DNA of 12,236 bases. Origin: SAR202 cluster bacterium. Its GTDB lineage: Bacteria; Chloroflexota; Dehalococcoidia; Lucifugimonadales; UBA826. Position numbers and translations under genes: made by a program. The notes below the pieces were generated by a model. That model was not told where the DNA came from. It did not search any database and was given only the letters and a program-made list of their open reading frames with translations. The stretch lies in NCBI GenBank assembly GCA_009392675.1, contig VFFY01000059.1, forward strand, positions 1 through 12,236. Direction: 5' to 3'. Shown piece after piece: positions 7,178 to 12,236 of this stretch (positions are counted from its first letter, which is position 1; the number at the start of each line of letters is the position of its first letter).

Positions 7178-8106
7178 GTTTTGCGGTCCGTCAGTCTCAC
7201 CCGAGGGTCAGCCCAAGTGTAGAGAATATCACTGATAAAATAAGTAAGCCCAAACAGAACGGCTACCAACATGAAAACACCCATGATGACCGGGTAATCT
7301 CTATCAAAAATACTGGTTACGAAATGGCGACCGATTCCAGGTATCCCGAAGGTGTTTTCTATAAAAATGCTTCCTGTCATCAGGTTTGGGATTAAAGGCC
7401 CTACGAGGGTAATAATAGGGATCAAGGCATTCTTAAAAACATGCCGAAGGACCACTACTGGTTCTGCCAATCCCTTGGCTCGTGCAGTCCTGATGTAGTC
7501 GGACCTCATTGCCTCGAGCATACTGACTCTTGTAAAACGTGCTATAAGGCTTGTAGGAGCAAGGGAATAGGCCACCACTGGCAGGACCATATGCTGCCAA
7601 GTTCCCCAACCTTGGGTTGGAAGGAGGTCCATTTTCACGGAAACAAACATAACTAGCCACACCGCAACAGCAAAATTTGGAACAGTGATACCTGTTGTAG
7701 CTAGAAAAGTTACGGTGTAATCCAGTAGGCTATTTTGTCGGAGTGCGGCAATAATGCCCACAGGAATTCCGATTGAAAAGGCGATTAGAAGTGTGACAGA
7801 ACCTATCTTTGCAGTGGCAGGCCAGCCTCTTGCTATTGTTTGCCAAACGGTATCAGTTTTGTATATGAATGAATTGCCTAAATCTAAGTGAAGTAAATTC
7901 CACAGGTATTTTGCATATTGAACATGGACTGGTTGGTCCAATCCATATTTTCTCATCATGTTTTCTTTTGCGGCTCCCTGCAGGGGTATTTCCGCCTCAT
8001 TCCACGGAGTACCAGGTAACCATCTCACCGCGATAAACAGGATTAAGGAAATGATTAAAACGGAGCCTATTAAACCAAGTAACCTTCCTAAGGAATATCT
8101 AATCAT
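7174..8106 (-). CDS. dppB: Peptide/nickel-type ABC transporter permease (DppB/OppB family)
   Basis: The 310-residue inner-membrane permease has the standard DppB layout. A first helix (about 9-29) is followed by a periplasmic segment with YGLDQPVHVQYAKYL and LGNSF. Then come the membrane-domain helices near 103-123, 131-157 and 173-190, the EAA loop EAMRSDYIRTARAKGL (198-213) and a C-terminal helix pair. It ends DPRVRL plus a short basic tail, as usual. ATG 8104-8106 has no clear Shine-Dalgarno sequence and lies 24 nt after the class V aminotransferase stop, so coupling to that gene is likely. It overlaps dppC by 4 bp. It should form a heterodimer with DppC and receive substrate from the lipoprotein encoded at 9396-11213. 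Confidence 0.93.
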   Translation of the reverse strand: MIRYSLGRLLGLIGSVLIISLILFIAVRWLPGTPWNEAEIPLQGAAKENMMRKYGLDQPVHVQYAKYLWNLLHLDLGNSFIYKTDTVWQTIARGWPATAKIGSVTLLIAFSIGIPVGIIAALRQNSLLDYTVTFLATTGITVPNFAVAVWLVMFVSVKMDLLPTQGWGTWQHMVLPVVAYSLAPTSLIARFTRVSMLEAMRSDYIRTARAKGLAEPVVVLRHVFKNALIPIITLVGPLIPNLMTGSIFIENTFGIPGIGRHFVTSIFDRDYPVIMGVFMLVAVLFGLTYFISDILYTWADPRVRLTDRKT

Positions 8107-8130
8107 GATCAGATTTTCGCTTCATTTGGG

Positions 8131-9288
8131 TTAAGATGCAAGTTCTGATAATTTGTCCGCAAGTAAATCTATTTCTTCTTCCAGTAGATAAAAAGCGGCA
8201 GCAATCCGCATCGATTGTGTTTCAGGATTGTGCGCCGTCAAAATTCTATGCTCATTCCATAGCCAATTGCCTGGTTCAGGGTGATTAAGACCCGCTGTAG
8301 AAAAGGCGACTATCCCTGTGCTATCTGCTTCGGCCATCGGTGTTTTGATTGATATACCCTGAATGTCGATTAGACGTCTTTTTAGTTGGCTGGCCAAATC
8401 ACGGCTTCTTCTATATATATTTTCAGGACCTATGTTGTTGTGGAATTCTAGAGCTTTAACTCCTGATGCGTGGGTTGCCCAATATCTAGTACCAAATTCA
8501 AATCGTTGTGCAGTCTTAAGGCTTGTGTAGGACAATGAGTCAAGATCATATTCCTCAGTCATTCCCCAGCCTACCCAGCTCGTCTTCAACTTGGTTATCC
8601 AGTCTTTTTTTACGTAGAGAAAGCCAGTTCCTTGCTGGCATAATAGCCATTTGTGACCACAGCCGGCGTAAAAATCACAACCAAGTTCTTTCATAGAGAC
8701 TGGAAACTGACCTACTGCGTGAGCCCCATCCAACATATATGGGATGTCTCGAGCCTTCAGAAATTCCCCAACTTCCCTCGCGGGCAATCTAGCGCCATCT
8801 ACAGTTGATACATGGCTAAGAAAAACCAACCTAGTTTTATCAGTTACTAGAGACTCCAAATCTTTTAAGAGCTGAGTTGGCTCTGTTTGGAATTTAAGCA
8901 GTTTCACTTGGACCCCGTACCGTTCAGATAAGTTCATAAACGGAAGGGAACCACTAGGATGTTCTTCATTGGTGATTATCACCTCGTCACCAGGAAGCCA
9001 ATCAAATCCAGTGGCTACTATATTAATTCCATCAGACACATTTCGGGTTAATGCTATCTCGTCTGAGGAGGCCCCGATATAATTGCCAAAGCCTTTTCTA
9101 GAGTCTTCAAATAAGGTTAACACTTCATTATTAACGTCCCGGTCGTAGGGCCCTTTGTGTTCTATAAGACGGGCCAATCTGACAGCTTCTTCTGCGACCA
9201 CGCTTGGAGTAGGTCCGAAAGTTCCACAGTTCAAATATGTGCAACTCTGGAGTGCGGGTATTTGGGTGCGGATTGATTGAATATCCGT
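8131..9288 (-). CDS. Class V PLP aminotransferase (isopenicillin-N-epimerase / cysteine-desulfurase-like), non-canonical start
   Basis: This is a fold-type I PLP enzyme. Numbered from the TTG at 9234, it shows NEEHPSG with His92, SHVSTVDGARLP, the cofactor Asp169 in LDGAHAVGQ, Schiff-base Lys195 in GCGHKW, and Arg250 in FGTRYW. This fits the isopenicillin-N-epimerase-like branch, which includes racemases, lyases and transaminases. No clear desulfurase Cys loop is seen. The first conventional codon is TTG 9232-9234, but it lies inside the conserved motif TYLNCGTFGPTP. Upstream in frame the sequence continues as DIQSIRTQIPALQSC, a normal N-terminus of this family. GGGAGG (9295-9300) lies 6 nt before ACG (9286-9288), exactly where ATG would be expected. 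I therefore start at ACG (385 residues); ATT 9280-9282 is the alternative. It sits between the binding protein and the permeases. Confidence 0.82.
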   Translation of the reverse strand, partial: TDIQSIRTQIPALQSCTYLNCGTFGPTPSVVAEEAVRLARLIEHKGPYDRDVNNEVLTLFEDSRKGFGNYIGASSDEIALTRNVSDGINIVATGFDWLPGDEVIITNEEHPSGSLPFMNLSERYGVQVKLLKFQTEPTQLLKDLESLVTDKTRLVFLSHVSTVDGARLPAREVGEFLKARDIPYMLDGAHAVGQFPVSMKELGCDFYAGCGHKWLLCQQGTGFLYVKKDWITKLKTSWVGWGMTEEYDLDSLSYTSLKTAQRFEFGTRYWATHASGVKALEFHNNIGPENIYRRSRDLASQLKRRLIDIQGISIKTPMAEADSTGIVAFSTAGLNHPEPGNWLWNEHRILTAHNPETQSMRIAAAFYLLEEEIDLLADKLSELAS

Positions 9289-9294
9289 TTTGTG

Positions 9295-9300
9295 CCTCCC
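9295..9300 (-). promoter_or_regulatory. Ribosome-binding site of the class V aminotransferase
   Basis: GGGAGG on the - strand is the only strong Shine-Dalgarno sequence in front of this gene. Its 6-nt spacing points to the ACG at 9286-9288 and not to the TTG 60 nt downstream. It begins just after the T-run of the upstream hairpin, so folding of that hairpin could affect access. Confidence 0.6.
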
Positions 9301-9301
9301 T

Positions 9302-9346
9302 AAAAAAGCGGCCCACCTGATACAAAAAAGTACCGAGCAGGCCGCT
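9302..9346 (-). terminator. Nested stem-loop with T6 run between binding protein and downstream genes
   Basis: On the - strand AGCGGCC (9346-9340) pairs perfectly with GGCCGCT (9313-9307), followed by T to 9302. Inside lies a second stem, GGTAC/GTATC, around a T6 loop (9334-9319, one G-U pair). The structure follows the binding-protein gene and precedes the aminotransferase ribosome-binding site. It looks like a leaky intrinsic terminator that lowers expression of the downstream permeases relative to the abundant binding protein. No T-run follows on the + strand. Confidence 0.6.
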
Positions 9347-9361
9347 CAATTTATCTCTCTT

Positions 9362-9384
9362 GTTTCTTGCTAATAGCGAGAAAC
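9362..9384 (-). repeat. Inverted repeat / 3'-UTR stem-loop after the binding-protein gene
   Basis: GTTTCTTGCT (9362-9371), loop AAT, AGCGAGAAAC (9375-9384): a 10-position stem with a 3-nt loop. It has one G-T pair on the + strand and one C-A mismatch in the - strand transcript. It begins 11 nt after the binding-protein stop codon and has no T-run, so mRNA 3'-end stabilisation is more likely than termination. Confidence 0.4.
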
Positions 9385-9395
9385 CTTATATACGT

Positions 9396-11213
9396 TTAGT
9401 AGGCTGATCGAGTGTGCTCTTTAACATTCTCCCCAACGTACAGCTCATAGATATTTTGGGCTCCAAAACCAGGATTCCAGTTAGGGAACTGAAGACCTGA
9501 CCAACCAGCCTTGTTAGTTTCGAGCCATGTACCTTTCAGGTATGGCTTGTGCAACTGGTTCTGAACCTGTGACCAGAAGAATACGCTACCAACATCCTCT
9601 GAGAGAATTTCTTGTAGCTTGAGCATCTTGGCAGACCTTTCAGCCGAAAGTGCCATTGCACCTGCTTCTATTCTTAAGTCCTCGAATTCTTTGTTGTTCC
9701 AGTTATGTCGTCCATCCGTCTTGAAGACACCCATAAAGTTTGAAGCATCGACATAGTCAAAACCGTAGGAAACCATAGCAAATTGCAGGTCGTGGCCATT
9801 TAGATGACCCATGTAAGTTTTGCGGTCCATATTGTTGATAGTGACATCGACGCCGAGGTTTTCTTTAAGTTGCTGGGCAACTGCTGCTGCTGTAGCTTGG
9901 AAGAGCTCGGTTTCTTGTCTTAGAGCCAACTCTAGTTTTGGAAAACCTGAGCCGTCTGCAAAGCCTGCGTCAGCCATCAGGGTTTGGGCTGCGGCGACAT
10001 CGAGACCTTGGTATTGTTTGAGTTTGTCAGGTCCTGCAGCATCTGGGAAACCAGGTATTAATACACCGTACCTAGGCTCGCCGGCCTCTGACCCCACTAT
10101 GTTATCGATGATCGCATCTCTGTCTATAGCTTTGGCAAAAGCCTGCCTGACTCTGACATCGTTAAACGGAGCGCTCTGGTTGTCGAAGAAGAGGTAGTGT
10201 GTTCGGAAGTCACCTGGGGAAAGACCTCTTTCTTTCATCAGCTTCGCGTCATTCTCCATATATTCTTGGTCTGCTGGAGTAAACGGTCCGTTAATAGTAT
10301 CGACCTCGCCAGCAAGGTAGGCATCAAATTTTCGCTCACCGTACACAGACTTGTAATTTTCTATGTAAGGCTTGATCTTGCCGGTGTAATTCACATTGGG
10401 TTCAAATTCCGCATGCTGATTTGGTACCCATTCTTTTAGGATCCATGGAGTACTTGAAAGTGTTGTACTTGGATCATTTGAATAGTACTGGCCATGTTTC
10501 TCAGCGGCATGTTTTGCAAGCGGAGAACCATACATCATAAACCCGGGAACATATGGCGCTGGCGTATCAAGTTGGAAGACAAGGGTTTTGTCATCTGTTG
10601 CTGTAACACCAAGGGTATCTAAAGCCTTCTCGCCAGCTTCAATTGCCCCATAGTTTTCTACTTCAAGCATACCGAAGTACCACGTGAAGTCATAAGCGTG
10701 TTCTGGGTCAGCGTAATACTGCCATGTATATACGTAGTCATGAGCAGTTAGTGGGACACCGTCACTCCATGTAAGATCTGGGTCGATATTGAATGTCCAG
10801 GTCTTCATATCGTCTGAAGACGACCAACTAGTGGCACCACCAGGGACGGTGGAAAGGTCTGTGCTCAATAGAGCTAAGCTAAAGCCACTCTGGATTCCTC
10901 CTGCGGCAGAGTTGTAAACACTGACCGGGAATTCTAGAGACTCACCTTCTTTTTCATAGTTGACCTTAAGGAACTGAGCTGCCATTGGAGCAGCGTCACT
11001 TGGCATTTCACGTCCAAATACATTGGTTGTTTTTGCTGCTGGAGCTGGCTTTGTAGCCGGGGCCGGAGCTGCTGCTGGAGCTGCTGCTGGAGCTGCTGCT
11101 GGAGCTGCTGCTGGGGCGGTATCTTCCTCTGAAGAACTACATCCCACCACGACTGTAAACATTAGCGCCGTCATAGCACCAATCACCAAAAACATAAAAC
11201 CGTTCTTGCGCAT
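9396..11213 (-). CDS. Peptide ABC transporter substrate-binding lipoprotein (SBP family 5)
   Basis: The 605-residue exported lipoprotein captures substrate outside the membrane for the DppBC-type permeases encoded downstream. The signal peptide (MRKNGF, then hydrophobic residues 6-24) ends in the lipobox VVGC, with lipidated Cys25. An Ala/Pro-rich linker (about 33-61) follows. Then comes the family-5 binding domain with the signature DLTWSDGVPLTAHDYVYTW at about 146-164, AFAKAIDRDAIID, and the C-terminal lobe. I chose ATG 11211-11213 because GGAGG lies 7 nt upstream and the signal peptide begins there. An in-frame ATG at 11280-11282 would add 23 non-signal residues and overlap a promoter-like -10. 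The ligand is uncertain: di- or oligopeptides are typical, but sugars, metals and opines also occur in the family. Confidence 0.93.
   Translation of the reverse strand: MRKNGFMFLVIGAMTALMFTVVVGCSSSEEDTAPAAAPAAAPAAAPAAAPAPATKPAPAAKTTNVFGREMPSDAAPMAAQFLKVNYEKEGESLEFPVSVYNSAAGGIQSGFSLALLSTDLSTVPGGATSWSSSDDMKTWTFNIDPDLTWSDGVPLTAHDYVYTWQYYADPEHAYDFTWYFGMLEVENYGAIEAGEKALDTLGVTATDDKTLVFQLDTPAPYVPGFMMYGSPLAKHAAEKHGQYYSNDPSTTLSSTPWILKEWVPNQHAEFEPNVNYTGKIKPYIENYKSVYGERKFDAYLAGEVDTINGPFTPADQEYMENDAKLMKERGLSPGDFRTHYLFFDNQSAPFNDVRVRQAFAKAIDRDAIIDNIVGSEAGEPRYGVLIPGFPDAAGPDKLKQYQGLDVAAAQTLMADAGFADGSGFPKLELALRQETELFQATAAAVAQQLKENLGVDVTINNMDRKTYMGHLNGHDLQFAMVSYGFDYVDASNFMGVFKTDGRHNWNNKEFEDLRIEAGAMALSAERSAKMLKLQEILSEDVGSVFFWSQVQNQLHKPYLKGTWLETNKAGWSGLQFPNWNPGFGAQNIYELYVGENVKEHTRSAY
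11065..11112 (-). repeat. 12-bp tandem repeat, four copies, coding PAAA linker
   Basis: Four perfect head-to-tail copies of GGAGCTGCTGCT (+ strand) lie inside the binding-protein gene and encode repeated Ala-Ala-Ala-Pro just after the lipidated cysteine. Copy-number change by slippage would stay in frame and alter linker length. Confidence 0.9.
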
Positions 11214-11220
11214 TGAGTAA

Positions 11221-11225
11221 CCTCC
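11221..11225 (-). promoter_or_regulatory. Ribosome-binding site of the binding-protein gene
   Basis: GGAGG on the - strand lies 7 nt before ATG 11211-11213. It decides the start in favour of the form whose first residues are the signal peptide. Confidence 0.75.
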
Positions 11226-11280
11226 ACACAATACTTCTTTAACAAGCCAACGAAAACACTCGCGGCTTTTCACTAGAGAC

Positions 11281-11309
11281 ATTATATTATGAAAGTCAAT
11301 AAAATATAA
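11281..11309 (-). promoter_or_regulatory. Candidate sigma-70-type promoter for the binding-protein operon
   Basis: On the - strand a perfect -10 TATAAT (11286-11281) is preceded by TTATAT (11309-11304, a 3/6 match to TTGACA) at a 17-bp spacing, in a very AT-rich stretch (about 11283-11340). This gives a leader of roughly 60 nt. An overlapping TTGACT lies too close to the TATAAT to pair with it. Confidence 0.4.
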
Positions 11310-11411
11310 TACTAAATTAATATTACATTAATTTCATCTTTTAAAATGGGCTGTATTTCAAACCAAGATATCATGGCCGAGTATTTGTCGAAACCACTTA
11401 TATCTTATTGA

Positions 11412-12236
11412 TTAGATGTTAAATTGCGGGTCACTATAATTTGTAATTTTATCGAATATTTGGATTCGCCATCTTTGTGAATCCACGGCTAGCAACCTAG
11501 ATTTCGAGTCGTCGAAACTAACGCATGTTGGTAATGCAAAAAGTGTTTCCGGTTCTAAACTTGATACCCGTCTCCGAGCCTTATATACGTCAGGACTAGC
11601 GGCCACGTATTGCTTTTGCCATTTTGATAGTTCCACTGCTGAGCCTGTTAGGTTTGCTATGTGAATACCGGTTGAATCGTAAATCTGCACTCTGTTGTTC
11701 ACCCAATCTGCCACATAAATATCGCCGGATTCATCTACAGAAACGTCTGAAGGATGGTTTAAATTTGAGGCGCTGGACCCAAATTCTCCTATTGACATGA
11801 TGAAGGCACCACCTGCATTAAATTTCTGGATCCTGTGATTTTTGTGATCGGCTACATATATGAAATCGTCGTCGTCTGTGCAAATTCCCCAAGGAGCATT
11901 TAAAGATCCATGGGTATCCCCAAATTCTCCCCAGGATTGGATGAATGCTAAATCTGGGGAAAGTTTTTGGATACGATGGTTAAGAGTATCTGCGATGTAG
12001 ACGTTATTATCGGAATCTATCGTTATTCCTGAAGGGCGATTAAATTGGATTTCCCCATTTCCTGGGCCACCTATGGCTTTGACAAGATCTCCCTGTGGAG
12101 TGAAAACAGAAATTATATTTCGTAGCTCATCCGTGACTAACAGGTGCTCGCCATTGAAAACTGCGCAACTAGGCCAAGAGCCATCGAAGTTTTCTTCAAG
12201 AACTTCTCTAAATGAAACCACAATTTCCTCATCATC
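11412..12236 (-). CDS. NHL-repeat beta-propeller protein (N-terminus beyond window)
   Basis: The frame is open to the right edge. A GTG at 12219-12221 is in frame but is preceded by further open codons (DDEEI), so the true start probably lies outside and 274 residues are visible. At least three NHL-type blades repeat the pattern P-G-hydrophobic-D-x-x-x-x-h-Y-h-A-D-x-x-N-x-R-I-Q. Examples are NVYIADTLNHRIQKL, IYVADHKNHRIQKF and IYVADWVNNRVQIY. A weaker blade lies at each end (HLLVTDELRNIISVF; RLLAVDSQRWRIQIF), consistent with a five- or six-bladed propeller. NHL propellers bind proteins, RNA or ligands, and some are peptidyl-glycine-lyase-like. No signal peptide can be judged because the start is missing. 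It ends about 200 bp upstream of the binding-protein start, with that gene's promoter in between. Confidence 0.85.
   Translation of the reverse strand, partial: DDEEIVVSFREVLEENFDGSWPSCAVFNGEHLLVTDELRNIISVFTPQGDLVKAIGGPGNGEIQFNRPSGITIDSDNNVYIADTLNHRIQKLSPDLAFIQSWGEFGDTHGSLNAPWGICTDDDDFIYVADHKNHRIQKFNAGGAFIMSIGEFGSSASNLNHPSDVSVDESGDIYVADWVNNRVQIYDSTGIHIANLTGSAVELSKWQKQYVAASPDVYKARRRVSSLEPETLFALPTCVSFDDSKSRLLAVDSQRWRIQIFDKITNYSDPQFNI

Noticed and set aside
8131..9288. Beta-lactam biosynthesis suggested by similarity to isopenicillin-N epimerase
   Set aside because: No ACV synthetase, isopenicillin N synthase or other pathway gene is present. The name is a family label for a diverse class V group.
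9131..9349. 72-codon - strand ORF crossing the aminotransferase 5' end, first taken as a sign of a frameshift
   Set aside because: The family N-terminal motifs stay in one frame up to the ribosome-binding site, so no frameshift is needed. This ORF is the neighbouring frame.
11214..11282. 23-residue N-terminal extension of the binding protein from ATG 11280-11282
   Set aside because: It would bury the signal peptide, lacks a ribosome-binding site and overlaps the candidate -10. GGAGG points to ATG 11211-11213.

Overview
The window is about 12.2 kb of AT-leaning bacterial chromosome with tightly packed genes and no mobile element, CRISPR array or phage gene. The Obg C-terminal extension, the expanded families present (enolase superfamily, PLP enzymes, peptide ABC transport) and the Ala/Pro-rich lipoprotein linker suggest a free-living marine or freshwater heterotroph. 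An uncultivated Chloroflexota of the SAR202/Dehalococcoidia type is my best guess. This is inference from gene content, not a phylogenetic result.

Left part (1-1815): the last 62 codons of an Obg-type GTPase run in on the + strand and end at a short hairpin with a T-tract. Facing them on the - strand are a BCP-like peroxiredoxin and, upstream of it, a small one-helix membrane protein of unknown function. A clean tRNA-Thr(UGU) with encoded CCA follows on the + strand. After it come a 50-codon charged small ORF starting with GTG and a 21-codon ORF overlapping its stop (TAATG). This chain ends 7 nt before an enolase-superfamily gene that lacks a Shine-Dalgarno sequence.

Middle (1815-6170): the enolase-superfamily enzyme keeps its three metal ligands, but Asn appears at both positions of the mandelate-racemase His-Asp dyad. 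It converges with a - strand run of three closely spaced genes. In transcription order these are a class I/II PLP aminotransferase, alanine dehydrogenase (ald) and a small OXNAD1-like flavin/NAD(P)H reductase.

Right part (6302-12236, all - strand): in transcription order there are an NHL-repeat beta-propeller protein (running off the right edge), a family-5 peptide/oligopeptide-binding lipoprotein, a class V PLP aminotransferase of the isopenicillin-N-epimerase-like group, and the two Dpp/Opp permeases, which overlap by 4 bp. The ATPases of this importer are not in the window. The binding-protein gene is separated from the rest by a stem-loop and then a nested hairpin with a T6 run, which probably sets unequal expression. 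The class V aminotransferase has no ATG, GTG or TTG at the start predicted by its Shine-Dalgarno sequence and conserved N-terminus. An ACG sits there instead.

As a working model, a peptide or amino-acid-like substrate is captured by the lipoprotein and imported by the permeases. PLP enzymes act on amino groups, and alanine dehydrogenase recycles alanine to pyruvate, NADH and ammonium. The substrate is not known.
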